Positions 53,898-62,934 of a stretch of 64,000 bases of DNA are shown here, in pieces (within the stretch, counting starts at the first letter, position 1; every line of letters begins with the position of its first letter). Location: the NCBI RefSeq assembly GCF_003007715.1, contig NZ_PXNO01000019.1, positions 1 to 64,000 on the forward strand, written 5' to 3'. The notes under the pieces were generated by a model, which saw only the letters and a list, made by a program, of their open reading frames with translations, was not told the origin of the DNA and did not search any database. Origin of the DNA: Marinobacter shengliensis (lineage in GTDB: Bacteria; Pseudomonadota; Gammaproteobacteria; Pseudomonadales; Oleiphilaceae). The translations under genes and the position numbers were made by a program.

Positions 53898-55754
53898 ATG
53901 AACATCAAGACACGCAAGCGCCCGCTACTACGGGGGATAGGACTGGCTCTGGTACTCGGATCAGCGGTAGGTCTCACCAGTCATGCAAATGCCGGAAACG
54001 TAACCTGGGAAGATATCGCCAATGATGCGCAAACAACCGAGAACGTGCTGGGCTATGGCATAGGTCCCAAGGCCCAACGATACAGCCCGATGACCATCAT
54101 CAACCGGGACAACGTGGAGCGACTGGTTCCGGCCTGGTCATTTTCGTTCGGCGATGAAAAACAACGAGGGCAGGAATCCCAGGCACTGGTTCATGACGGT
54201 GTTATCTATGTCACCGGCTCCTACTCTCGCCTGTGGGCCCTGGACGCAAAAACCGGAAAACGGCTATGGGAATACAGTCACCGGCTGCCAGAAGGCATTC
54301 GCCCCTGTTGCGATGTGGTCAACCGTGGCGCTGCCATTTTTGGCGATAAAGTCTTCTTCGGTACTCTGGATGCTGGCATTGTTGCCCTGAACAAGGATAC
54401 CGGTAAGGTCGTCTGGCGAAAAAAATTCGGTGACCATGAAGCCGGCTACACCATGACCGGCGCACCCACGCTCGCGAAGGATCAGAAGACCGGCAAAGTT
54501 TTGCTGATTCACGGATCCTCAGGTGATGAATTTGGCGTTGTAGGCAAGCTGTTTGCCCGAGACCCAGATACCGGCGACGAAATCTGGATGCGCCCGTTCG
54601 TCGAGGGCCATTATGGCCGTCTCAACGGTAAAAAAAGCACGCCAACCGGTGATCCTCGCGCGCCCAGTTGGCCCGACGACTCCTCCCGTGACACCGGCAA
54701 GGTTGAAGCCTGGAGTCATGGCGGCGGAGCCCCCTGGCAAAGCGCCAGCTTCGACGCAGAGACCAACACCATCATCATCGGTGCCGGCAATCCCGCACCC
54801 TGGAACACCTGGGCCCGCACATCACCGGGTGGCAATCCTCAGGATTATGACAACCTCTATACGTCAGGACAGGTTGGCGTAGACCCCACAACAGGTGAGG
54901 TGAAGTGGTTCTACCAACACACACCGAACGATGCCTGGGATTTTTCCGGTAATAACGAGCTTGTGCTGTTTGAGTACACAGATGACGGGCGTGAGGTAAA
55001 AGCCACCGCGCACGCTGACCGCAATGGCTTCTTCTACGTGGTCGACCGCACGAACGGTAAGCTCGAGAAAGCGTTCCCATTTGTTGACAACATTACGTGG
55101 GCCAGCCACATCGACCTGGAAACAGGCCGCCCCGTGGAAAGAAAAGGCCAGCGCCCACCACCCGTCCCGAAGGGTGAAACCCGTGGCGAATCCATCGAAG
55201 TCTCTCCGCCCTTCCTGGGTGGCAAAAACTGGAATCCTATGGCTTACAGTCAGGACACCGGGCTGTTCTACATACCCGCCAACCACTGGAAAGAAGATTA
55301 CTGGACCGAGGAAGTTACCTACAAGAAAGGGGCTGCCTATCTGGGACAAGGCTTTCGAATCAAGCGTATGTATGACGACCACGTAGGCATCCTTCGAGCC
55401 ATGAACCCGCTCACCGGCGAGATCGAATGGGAACACAAAGAGCGGTTGCCACTTTGGGCCGGCGTTCTGACCACGAAAGGCGGCCTTGTGTTCACAGGCA
55501 CTGGAGACGGCTACCTGAAGGCATTCGATGCCAAGACCGGTGAGGAACTTTGGAAATTCCAGACCGGCTCGGGAATCATCTCTTCGCCGATCACCTGGGA
55601 GATGGACGGCGAGCAATATATAGGCATCGCCTCCGGCTACGGCGGTGCAGTTCCGCTTTGGGGCGGCGATATGGCCGAACTGACCAAACCTGTCTCCCAG
55701 GGCGGTTCGTTCTGGGTATTCAAGATGCCCTCCTGGGCACAGGCCTCCCGCTAA
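53898..55754 (+). CDS. exaA: PQQ-dependent ethanol dehydrogenase with calcium-type active site (ExaA/PedE)
   Basis: 618 residues; signal peptide (cleavage near 32), propeller repeats, disulfide Cys137-Cys138, ligands Glu211 (GDEFG) and Asn298 (GAGNPAPWN), catalytic Asp348 in AWDFSGNNE with Ser350 in place of the lanthanide Asp. This matches calcium-dependent ExaA/PedE enzymes. It shares the substrate range and cytochrome with the enzyme at 50164. ATG 53898 follows AGGGGAAA. Paired motifs upstream suggest joint control with its paralogue. Confidence 0.95.
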   Translation: MNIKTRKRPLLRGIGLALVLGSAVGLTSHANAGNVTWEDIANDAQTTENVLGYGIGPKAQRYSPMTIINRDNVERLVPAWSFSFGDEKQRGQESQALVHDGVIYVTGSYSRLWALDAKTGKRLWEYSHRLPEGIRPCCDVVNRGAAIFGDKVFFGTLDAGIVALNKDTGKVVWRKKFGDHEAGYTMTGAPTLAKDQKTGKVLLIHGSSGDEFGVVGKLFARDPDTGDEIWMRPFVEGHYGRLNGKKSTPTGDPRAPSWPDDSSRDTGKVEAWSHGGGAPWQSASFDAETNTIIIGAGNPAPWNTWARTSPGGNPQDYDNLYTSGQVGVDPTTGEVKWFYQHTPNDAWDFSGNNELVLFEYTDDGREVKATAHADRNGFFYVVDRTNGKLEKAFPFVDNITWASHIDLETGRPVERKGQRPPPVPKGETRGESIEVSPPFLGGKNWNPMAYSQDTGLFYIPANHWKEDYWTEEVTYKKGAAYLGQGFRIKRMYDDHVGILRAMNPLTGEIEWEHKERLPLWAGVLTTKGGLVFTGTGDGYLKAFDAKTGEELWKFQTGSGIISSPITWEMDGEQYIGIASGYGGAVPLWGGDMAELTKPVSQGGSFWVFKMPSWAQASR

Positions 55755-55768
55755 CGTTCCTCCGGACT

Positions 55769-55797
55769 GGGCCTGGCAGTTCGCCGGGCCCTTTTTT
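55769..55797 (+). terminator. Intrinsic terminator of exaA
   Basis: GGGCC-TGGC-AGTT-CGCC-GGGCCC stem followed by six T, 14 bp after the stop. The downstream pentapeptide gene may be read through or have its own promoter. Confidence 0.85.
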
Positions 55798-55822
55798 CTG
55801 CCTATGATTCAGAGGTGAAATC

Positions 55823-56476
55823 ATGAAACCTGTTATTACCGCCTCATTGTTACTGTTCACCGCATCGGCACTGGCCAGTGACTATATGGCCGATATGGAT
55901 CAAATCCCCGTCATCAACGGCTGCAAGCTGGAACGCAAAGCTAGTTGCGCCGGCGCTGACCTGCAGGGGGCGGATCTGTCCAATATGGACCTTCACTCAG
56001 CCAACTTGCGCGGTGCCAACCTGTCTGGCGCAAATATCAGCCATACCAGCCTCCGAGGTGCCAACCTTGATGGGGCGAATCTCGACAATGTTACCGGCTA
56101 TCGACTCCAGGCCTACCGGGCCAGCATGAGGGGCGCGTCACTGAAGAATGCCCAGTTACAGGGTATGCAGGGCGAGTATCTGTTCGCCCAGGGAGCAGAC
56201 TTCAGTGAGGCAGACCTGACCGGAGCCAACTTCGACTTCTCGCGTTTTTCCGGTGCCACTCTGGTGAACGCCACTATGCCCTTCAGCAGCTTCGAGATCT
56301 CCTGGATGCCAAAGGCAAATCTGGAGGGCGCCAACCTGAGGGGAGCAAACCTTCAGGAAGCGAAGCTGGGGCTGGCCAACCTGGCTGATGCCGACCTGAC
56401 CGGAACCCGCATTCACTACGCCACGTTCGAGGGAACCCATATGGAGGGCTGCACAGCCTGCCCCTTTGACTGGTGA
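55823..56476 (+). CDS. Periplasmic pentapeptide-repeat protein (217 aa)
   Basis: 217 residues with signal peptide (cleavage after ALA, about 18), then about 25 tandem A(D/N)LxX repeats (ADLQGADLSNMDLHSANL, RGANLSGANIS...) forming a right-handed quadrilateral helix, and a C-terminal CTACPFDW tail. Pseudomonas putida has a pentapeptide gene in the same place between the dehydrogenase and its two-component genes. A role in dehydrogenase maturation or metal handling is possible but unproven. It is convergent with the response regulator gene. Confidence 0.85.
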   Translation: MKPVITASLLLFTASALASDYMADMDQIPVINGCKLERKASCAGADLQGADLSNMDLHSANLRGANLSGANISHTSLRGANLDGANLDNVTGYRLQAYRASMRGASLKNAQLQGMQGEYLFAQGADFSEADLTGANFDFSRFSGATLVNATMPFSSFEISWMPKANLEGANLRGANLQEAKLGLANLADADLTGTRIHYATFEGTHMEGCTACPFDW

Positions 56477-56488
56477 CCCGGGGCGGGC

Positions 56489-57145
56489 TCAGACCCGCCT
56501 TGCTTCCTCCAGCTGACCATAGCGAACAAGGCCAGCATCCACTGCCAGATGGATCAGCTCCACTGACGAGGCAACCTGAAGCTTGCTCTTCAGGCCCGCC
56601 AAGTGGTTAGACACGGTCTTGTTGCTGACGCACAATCGCCCAGCGATACCTGAAACACTCTCACCCCGGGCATACATCAGAAGAACCTCCATTTCCCTTT
56701 GGGTCATATCCCTGAGCCGATGGTCTACCGGCCGCTCCTGGTTCATTGCCAGACGGGTCGCAATCGGATGCTCGATGTAGGGCTGGCCAGCAGCGACCCG
56801 TTTCACCGCTTCAGCCAACTCCTCCGGGGCGCAGCTTTTTGAGACAAACCCCAAACCACCAATATCCAGAGCCTGCCTGACCATGGGCAGCTCATCGTGC
56901 ATGGTGAAGAAAAGAATGGCCGCCCCACGCCAGCGCTGGCGCAGTCGGCGCCCAACCTCCAAACCAGAGATATCGGGAAGCCCCATATCGAGCAGCACCA
57001 CATTTGGCCGCAACCCTCCATAGCAAGCGACCGCATCCTCGCCGTTGTCGACTTCGGTGATCGCCACCGCGGGCAGCATTGAACGCAGGAGATTCGCAAT
57101 CCCCTGGCGAACGACCTGATGATCATCCACAATCATGAGCTTCAC
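56489..57145 (-). CDS. NarL/LuxR-type response regulator (PedR2/ExaE-like)
   Basis: 218 residues from GTG 57145, which overlaps the kinase stop as GTGA; an upstream GTG at 57169 is the alternative. Receiver domain: LMIVDDHQVVRQG, phospho-Asp in VVLLDMGLPDISG, Lys in FVSKSCAPEE. C-terminal LuxR helix-turn-helix: MTQREMEVLLMYARGESVSGIAGRLCVSNKTVSNHL. Synteny matches the regulator that, in P. putida, with its kinase mediates the lanthanide switch between PedE and PedH. Confidence 0.88.
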   Translation of the reverse strand: MKLMIVDDHQVVRQGIANLLRSMLPAVAITEVDNGEDAVACYGGLRPNVVLLDMGLPDISGLEVGRRLRQRWRGAAILFFTMHDELPMVRQALDIGGLGFVSKSCAPEELAEAVKRVAAGQPYIEHPIATRLAMNQERPVDHRLRDMTQREMEVLLMYARGESVSGIAGRLCVSNKTVSNHLAGLKSKLQVASSVELIHLAVDAGLVRYGQLEEARRV

Positions 57146-58374
57146 ACGATGCTCCCCGGGATTGGGCACAGCCGGGTAAGCGGGACGGCAAGCCGGATTC
57201 GGGTGCCCTCGCCCATTCGACTGAAGAACTTTACTTCACCACCCAGGCATCTGGCACGCTCACGCATGGACCGCACACCCAGGCCGGCGTTGTCGGGCAG
57301 ACAATCGTTTCCGACGCCATCATCACGTACCTCAATGCTCAGTTCCGTGGCGTTAAGGGCTACCGCCAATGTCGCGCAGGACGCATTGGCGTGACGGGAT
57401 ACGTTGTTCAAGGCCTCCTGGAGAAACCGGTACAGGTGTGTCTGCTGCTCACCGGTGAATTCTGGCAGGCGATCGTCCATCGCAAGGCGACACTCCAGGC
57501 CACTAAGCTGTTGCCATTGTTCGGTCAGATGCCGGATTGCGCTGCCCAGCCCCAACTGCTCCATCACCAGCGGATGCAAATCCTGGAGCAGGTGACGGAA
57601 ATGCGTCTGGATGGTCTCACAGTTTTCCGCCAGGTCACTGGCCTGTTTCTTCTGCCGATCATTCAGGCCGGGATCGTAGAGCAGGCTTCGCGCCTGGGCA
57701 CGAATACCTGTCAGGTATTGCCCCAGGTCGTCGTGGAGTACACGGGCGATATGTTCGCGCTCCCGGTCCTGCAACCGAAGCAGTTCGTTGAGCAGACGAC
57801 TGACGGTCTGCTGTTCCGACTGAAGCGCCTCGGCCATGGAGTTGAAACGGCAAATCAGAGAGTCCAGCTCTTGTTCTTGCTGACGCGGTAGTCGGGAAGT
57901 GAGTTGACCCGCCGAGATTGCCCCCATGGCTTCAGAGAGGCTGGCGAGGGTACGCATGCCGCGCCTGACCATAACAAACAGCGCGAGGAAGCACAGGCAG
58001 GTACCAATCGCGTAGGCACCGGAAACCAGCAGGAACCCTTCCCAGATTTCCTCAACCTCATCGGCGGGATCAACCTGCCAGCCATTAACCACTGGCCGGT
58101 GGAATTCTCTGGCAATCAGTGCTGAGAACCAGGCAGGCACATCCCTGCTTACTCCAGAACCTGTATCACCCGCCGGCGTCAGGTGACGCATGCCGCTAAC
58201 GACAGATTCCGGGAGACTGTCAGGGCTTTCCAAACTCTGCGCAAGGCCGGCAACACCGTCAAGTTCCCGCTGGACATCATGGCGGGCCTGCTGGATGTAA
58301 AACAGCGCTCCGAGCAGATAGATGAGCAGAAAAACCGCCAGCATCAATAGAGATATCTTCCGATATACCGTCAT
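57142..58374 (-). CDS. Membrane sensor histidine kinase (NarX family, PedS2/ExaD-like)
   Basis: 410 residues. N-terminal membrane helix (about 8-28), periplasmic loop of about 80 residues, second helix (about 115-137), HAMP (about 138-190), HisKA_3 with the phospho-His in REHIARVLHDDLGQYLTGIRAQ, and HATPase (LQEALNNVSRHANAS, EVRDDGVGND, GLGVRSMRERA). It precedes and overlaps the response regulator. In P. putida the syntenic PedS2 senses lanthanides; the short periplasmic loop here has several acidic residues (DPADEVEEIWE), but metal sensing is not shown. Confidence 0.88.
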   Translation of the reverse strand: MTVYRKISLLMLAVFLLIYLLGALFYIQQARHDVQRELDGVAGLAQSLESPDSLPESVVSGMRHLTPAGDTGSGVSRDVPAWFSALIAREFHRPVVNGWQVDPADEVEEIWEGFLLVSGAYAIGTCLCFLALFVMVRRGMRTLASLSEAMGAISAGQLTSRLPRQQEQELDSLICRFNSMAEALQSEQQTVSRLLNELLRLQDREREHIARVLHDDLGQYLTGIRAQARSLLYDPGLNDRQKKQASDLAENCETIQTHFRHLLQDLHPLVMEQLGLGSAIRHLTEQWQQLSGLECRLAMDDRLPEFTGEQQTHLYRFLQEALNNVSRHANASCATLAVALNATELSIEVRDDGVGNDCLPDNAGLGVRSMRERARCLGGEVKFFSRMGEGTRIRLAVPLTRLCPIPGSIV

Positions 58375-58443
58375 TGTTTTTATCCATTGCGGGTAAACAG
58401 CCTGTCCACTCTCATGCTAAACCCGCCAGCTTTAACCGGAATA

Positions 58444-58454
58444 GTTCTTTAGTA
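58444..58454 (+). promoter_or_regulatory. Regulon motif copy upstream of the PedABC-type operon
   Basis: GTTCTTTAGTA (minus reading TACTAAAGAAC), a full match to TACYAARGAAC. It lies 84 bp upstream of the binding-protein gene and 70 bp upstream of the divergent kinase gene. Confidence 0.5.
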
Positions 58455-58537
58455 CTGGCACTTTCCTACTTTCTGAATATTTCACCGGCATTGCCCCTTC
58501 TCTAAGCTGGAATCACAACAACAAACCGGAGAATCCA

Positions 58538-59710
58538 ATGTCTTTGCTTTCCAGGACAGCGGCAGCCACCCTGCTCACCATGCTCAGCGCAGCTCCTCTT
58601 TACGCGGAGGCGCTCGACGTTCGCATCGGCTACCTGCAGTGGGTGCCAGACAAAGGCCCCGTGTTATCCAATATTATTCCAGAGCCCGAGGATGCGGGCC
58701 TGCGAGGAGCCGAGCTGGGACTGGCTGACAACCAGACCACTGGCCGATTCCTCGGGCAGAACTATGAACTGGAAACTGAATTAACGGGTTCCCATGAGGA
58801 AATCCTGGCGGCGTTTGAAGCCATGCATGACAAGGGTACCCGGCTGTTTGTCATCAATGCGCCAGCGCAAACCGTCCAGGCCATCATGGGCCGGGCAGGT
58901 AACAACACACTGGTCTTCAATGCCGGCGCCAAAGACGATGCGCTTCGCACCGCCGAATGCCACGTTAACCTGCTTCACACCGTGCCCAGCTACGCCATGC
59001 TGACCGATTCACTGGGCCAGTGGCTGAATATGCGGCGCTGGACCGACCTGTTCCTGATTACCGGCCCGACCGAGGAGGACAAGGCCTGGGCCGATGCGTT
59101 TCGCCGGTCTGCCAAGCGCTTTGGTCTGAAGATTGTCCAGGACAAGCCCTGGACTTTCGACGCCGACCTGCGCCGCACTGCGGCCAAGGAACTGCCAGCC
59201 TTTACCCAGGCCCGCGCCTACGATGCCGTCGTTGTGGCCGATGTGCGCGGTGATTTCGGCGAATACGTTCCGTTCAACACCTGGCTGCCCAGACCCGTGG
59301 TCGGCACCCAGGGCATGGTGCCGGTCACCTGGCACCGGGTGGTCGAAGCCTGGGGTGCCGCGCAGCTTCAGAACCGGTTCCGGGCCTTGGCCGAGCGCGA
59401 CATGAACGGCGACGACTACGCTGCCTGGGCCGCTGTCCGTTCGATCGGTACCGCGGTAACCGACCTGAAGGTAGCCGACGCCAACGAGATTCGCGACTTT
59501 CTGTTTACCGACAAGTTCCAGCTGGCCGCCTTCAAGGGGCGCAGCCTGAGCTTTCGGGACTGGAACGGGCAGCTGCGCCAGCCAATCCCGCTGGTCCATC
59601 CCAGAAGCCTGGTCGCACAGGCCCCCTTTGAGGGCTTTTTGCACCCAAATACCGAAATGGACACCCTCGGGTTCGACAAACCCGAGAGTCAGTGTCGCAT
59701 CAACGGCTGA
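58538..59710 (+). CDS. PQQ-cluster ABC substrate-binding protein, branched-chain-type fold
   Basis: 390 residues; signal peptide (cleavage after YAE, about 23), then a type I binding-protein fold with ELGLADNQTTGRFLGQNYEL and a long C-terminal lobe (GTQGMVPVTWHRVVEAWGAAQLQNRF). It belongs to the group found only beside PQQ-dependent alcohol dehydrogenases. It is the first gene of a four-gene operon, 41 bp ahead of the propeller gene. Its ligand is unknown; transport of a cofactor or metal complex has been considered for the family. Confidence 0.85.
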   Translation: MSLLSRTAAATLLTMLSAAPLYAEALDVRIGYLQWVPDKGPVLSNIIPEPEDAGLRGAELGLADNQTTGRFLGQNYELETELTGSHEEILAAFEAMHDKGTRLFVINAPAQTVQAIMGRAGNNTLVFNAGAKDDALRTAECHVNLLHTVPSYAMLTDSLGQWLNMRRWTDLFLITGPTEEDKAWADAFRRSAKRFGLKIVQDKPWTFDADLRRTAAKELPAFTQARAYDAVVVADVRGDFGEYVPFNTWLPRPVVGTQGMVPVTWHRVVEAWGAAQLQNRFRALAERDMNGDDYAAWAAVRSIGTAVTDLKVADANEIRDFLFTDKFQLAAFKGRSLSFRDWNGQLRQPIPLVHPRSLVAQAPFEGFLHPNTEMDTLGFDKPESQCRING

Positions 59711-59751
59711 CCCTGAGCGGCGCCAAACTGAAAACAAGAAGGAGCAACACC

Positions 59752-60726
59752 ATGAAATCATTGTTTAAACACGCTGCTCTAGCGGCCATGATCGGCCTGT
59801 CTGGGCCAGCCATGGCCGGCCTGGCTTATGTTTCCAACGAGAAAGACAACACCCTGTCGGTGATCGATACAGAAACCCATCAGGTGATTGACACCATTGA
59901 GGTGGGCGCGCGCCCCCGGGGCATTCTGCTGTCCAAGGACTTCACCAAGCTCTATATCTGCGCCAGTGACGACGACACGGTGCAGGTGCTGGACCTGGCC
60001 ACCCGGAAGATCATCGACACCCTGCCCTCCGGCGAGGACCCAGAGCAATTCGCCCTGCATCCGAACAACCGGCACCTGTACATCGCCAATGAGGACGATG
60101 CCATCGTGACGGTGGTAGACGTACAAACCAAGGATGTGCTGGCGCAGATTGATGTGGGCATCGAACCAGAAGGTATGGCGGTCAGCCCGGACGGTAAGTG
60201 GGCAGTCAACACCAGTGAAACCACCAGTATGTTGCACTGGATCAACACCGAGACTTTTGAAATCGAGAAGAACGTAGTCGTTGGCCAGCGCCCCCGCCAC
60301 GTGGAGTTCACCAAAGACAGCAAAATTGCCTGGGCCTCAGCCGAAATTGGCGGCACCGTGCACATCTTTGATGTCGACACCATCGAAGAGATCAAGCAAA
60401 TTGATTTCAAGATCCGCGGCGTGCCCCAGGACCGCGTTCAGCCGGTTGGCATTCAGCTGACCTCGGACGGCAAGTACGCCTTTGTGGCCCTGGGGCCGTC
60501 CAACCACGTCGCCGTGGTGGATGCTCAGACCTATGAGGTTCTGGACTATCTGCTGGTTGGTTCCCGGGTATGGCAGCTGGCACTGGATAAGGATGAGAAG
60601 TTCCTTTACACCACCAACGGTGTCTCTGGCGATGTCTCGGTGATTGATGTGGACCAGCTCAAGGTCATCAAATCCATCAAGGTGGGCCGCTACCCCTGGG
60701 GTGTGGTGATCGATCCGACTTCATGA
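59752..60726 (+). CDS. YVTN beta-propeller protein of the PQQ-ABC operon
   Basis: 324 residues from the ATG at 59752 (AGGAG upstream). Signal peptide cleaved after AMA (about 20), then seven YVTN-type repeats (AYVSNEKDNTLSVIDTETHQVIDTIEVGARPRGI...). Periplasmic seven-bladed propeller. It overlaps the ATPase start by 4 nt. The group is restricted to PQQ-alcohol dehydrogenase loci; function unknown. Confidence 0.88.
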   Translation: MKSLFKHAALAAMIGLSGPAMAGLAYVSNEKDNTLSVIDTETHQVIDTIEVGARPRGILLSKDFTKLYICASDDDTVQVLDLATRKIIDTLPSGEDPEQFALHPNNRHLYIANEDDAIVTVVDVQTKDVLAQIDVGIEPEGMAVSPDGKWAVNTSETTSMLHWINTETFEIEKNVVVGQRPRHVEFTKDSKIAWASAEIGGTVHIFDVDTIEEIKQIDFKIRGVPQDRVQPVGIQLTSDGKYAFVALGPSNHVAVVDAQTYEVLDYLLVGSRVWQLALDKDEKFLYTTNGVSGDVSVIDVDQLKVIKSIKVGRYPWGVVIDPTS

Positions 60727-61445
60727 CCATTGAAGCCCGGGACATCAGCTTCCGCTACGGAGACAAAGCGGTTCTGAAGGAGGTCAGCTTCGCGCTGACC
60801 TCTGGTCGTTTCCATGCACTTCTGGGCCCAAACGGGGCAGGCAAATCCACCCTGTTTGGCTTGCTCACCCGACTACTGGCCTTGCAGCAGGGCGATGTCT
60901 TGCTGGGCGGCCGGTCACTCAGAAAACAGCCCGCAGAGGCGATGCGGAAAATCGGCGTGGTGTTTCAGCAGAATGCCCTGGACCTGGACTTGTCCGTTCG
61001 CCAGAACCTGCACTACCACGCCGCGCTGCATGGCCTGTCCCGCAAAGAAGCCCGGGCCCGTGGTGACCGTGAGCTGGCCCGGTTCAAGCTACTCGACCGG
61101 GCCGACGACGCGGTTCGCCAGCTCAACGGGGGGCACCGGCGGCGGGTGGAAATTGCGCGTGCACTGCTTCATCAACCCTCCCTGTTACTTCTGGACGAGC
61201 CCACCGTAGGCCTCGATGTCGCCAGCCGGCGGGCACTCAACGAACACGTTCGGACCCTGTGCGAGGAAGATGGGCTGACCGTACTCTGGGCCACGCACCT
61301 GATTGAAGAGGTTCAGGAGCAAGACAAGGTGTTGATTCTGCACCAGGGCCGCTTGCTGGCAAACGGCACCGGCCAGGTGATCTGCGAGGAACAAGGTGCG
61401 CAGAACCTGGCGGAGACCTTCCACAAACTGACCGGAGCCGGCTGA
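60723..61445 (+). CDS. ABC transporter ATPase of the PQQ-alcohol cluster (PedA-type)
   Basis: 240 residues. Walker A GPNGAGKSTL, Q-loop VVFQQNALDLDLSV, Walker B LLLLDEPTVGLD, and H-loop ATHLIEEV. The signature region is LNGGHRRRVEIARAL, with Gly-His in place of the usual Ser-Gly-Gly-Gln, a typical export-type variant. It pairs with the permease one base later. DrrA/NatA-type ATPases power small-molecule export. Confidence 0.9.
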   Translation: MTIEARDISFRYGDKAVLKEVSFALTSGRFHALLGPNGAGKSTLFGLLTRLLALQQGDVLLGGRSLRKQPAEAMRKIGVVFQQNALDLDLSVRQNLHYHAALHGLSRKEARARGDRELARFKLLDRADDAVRQLNGGHRRRVEIARALLHQPSLLLLDEPTVGLDVASRRALNEHVRTLCEEDGLTVLWATHLIEEVQEQDKVLILHQGRLLANGTGQVICEEQGAQNLAETFHKLTGAG

Positions 61446-61446
61446 T

Positions 61447-62250
61447 ATGAAAGCCATTGATTACTGGCACTGTTTCCTGGGCATTCAGACCCGGGAGTGG
61501 CTCAGGTTCTGGCAACAGCGCACCCGCTTTGCCAGTGCGCTGGTGCGGCCCCTACTCTGGCTGGTGGTATTTGCCGCCGGGTTCCGGGCGGTTCTGGGCA
61601 TTTCCATTATTCCCCCCTACCAGACCTACATCACCTATGAGACCTATATCGTGCCCGGGCTGTGCGGCATGATTATCCTGTTCAACAGTATGCAGGGGGC
61701 CCTGTCGATGGTGTATGACCGGGAACTGGGCAGCATGCGGGTGCTGTTGATGAGCCCCCTGCCCAGGCCGTTTCTGCTGATTACCAAACTGCTGGCCATG
61801 GGTTTTGTGTCAGTGGCCCAGGTTTATGTTTTTCTGCTGATCTCATGGCTGGTTGGCGTAGAACCACCCCGCTGGGGGTATCTGGCAGTTCTGCCGACGT
61901 TGATCCTCACCAGCCTGATGCTGGGCGCACTGGGATTGCTGATTGCCACCTGGATAAAACAACTGGAGAACTTCGCGGGGGTGATGAACTTTGTCATCTT
62001 CCCTATGTTCTTTATGTCTTCCGCCCTGTATCCGTTGTGGCGCATGAACGAAGCCAGCCCGTGGCTTTACTGGATCTGCCAGTTCAATCCGTTTACCCAC
62101 GCAGTCGAAGCGATCCGGTTTTCACTCTACCTGGAATGGAACCCTCTGGCCGTCGGCATCACCGCCGGCGTGACCATCGTGCTTTCGCTGTTCGCTACCG
62201 CGGGTTTTCGCCCTCAGCGGACGAAAATCCTGGGGAGCAAGCCCGCCTGA
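61447..62250 (+). CDS. ABC-2 type permease of the PQQ-alcohol cluster (PedC-type)
   Basis: 267 residues with six membrane segments and the ABC-2 pattern: FNSMQGALSMVYDRELGSMRVLLMSPLPRPFLLITKLL and a C-terminal FPMFFMSSALYPLWRM. ABC-2 permeases usually export. With the ATPase before it and the two periplasmic proteins upstream, it forms the PedABC-type system linked in P. putida to growth on phenylethanol and other alcohols. The substrate is unknown. Confidence 0.9.
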   Translation: MKAIDYWHCFLGIQTREWLRFWQQRTRFASALVRPLLWLVVFAAGFRAVLGISIIPPYQTYITYETYIVPGLCGMIILFNSMQGALSMVYDRELGSMRVLLMSPLPRPFLLITKLLAMGFVSVAQVYVFLLISWLVGVEPPRWGYLAVLPTLILTSLMLGALGLLIATWIKQLENFAGVMNFVIFPMFFMSSALYPLWRMNEASPWLYWICQFNPFTHAVEAIRFSLYLEWNPLAVGITAGVTIVLSLFATAGFRPQRTKILGSKPA

Positions 62251-62262
62251 TCCAGCCGAGTG

Positions 62263-62934
62263 TCAGGAGCCCACTCTATCCAGCCGCCTCAGGTGCTCCA
62301 ACAACTTGCGAACGGCTCCCGACTCCACCACACGGTCGTCCCATTGCAACCTTGCCGGCTTACCATCGAGGTACCAGAGCCGGTTTGCCAGTAACTCTGC
62401 ATCACCGCTGTCGTGGGTCACACAGATCATGGCCATATCCGGGTTTGCGTCCAGTATGCCGGCAATCAGCTGTTTCAGGTCTCCCGCCATAACCGGGTCG
62501 AGCGAGGCAAAGGGCTCATCCAGCAGTAACAGGTCCGGCTTGACCGCCAGGCAGCGGGCCAAAGCAGCGCGGCGCGCCATACCCAGGGAGAGCTGATCCG
62601 GCAGGTAATGGCCATAACCGGCCAGGCCAACCTGTTGCAACAGGTGTTCAGCCTCCTCATCGCTTGCGCCCACCAGCCGGAGGTTGGCTTTCAGGCTTCG
62701 CCAGGGCAACAGCCGATGCTCCTGAAACAGGTACCCGACTCGCAGTGTTTCACGACCCACCACCGCGCCGGCAGGCATTGAGTGATCCAGGCCGGCAATG
62801 GCATTAATCAGCGTGGTCTTGCCTATACCGGACGGCCCAAGCAAACAGATGCGGTCACCACGCTTGATGGTGGCAAACACTTCACCCAGCACGGGCTGTG
62901 CATAGTCGCGGCCGCGTATTCTCAGCTCAAGCAT
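62263..62934 (-). CDS. ABC transporter ATPase, NitT/TauT-like
   Basis: 223 residues from the ATG at 62934, inside the permease end (8-bp overlap). Walker A GPSGIGKTTL, Q-loop GYLFQEHRLLPW, Walker B LLLLDEPFASLDP, H-loop CVTHD. The signature is LSLGMARRAALARCL, a slightly degenerate form. It is the last gene of a minus-strand operon convergent with the PQQ-ABC genes. Confidence 0.88.
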   Translation of the reverse strand: MLELRIRGRDYAQPVLGEVFATIKRGDRICLLGPSGIGKTTLINAIAGLDHSMPAGAVVGRETLRVGYLFQEHRLLPWRSLKANLRLVGASDEEAEHLLQQVGLAGYGHYLPDQLSLGMARRAALARCLAVKPDLLLLDEPFASLDPVMAGDLKQLIAGILDANPDMAMICVTHDSGDAELLANRLWYLDGKPARLQWDDRVVESGAVRKLLEHLRRLDRVGS

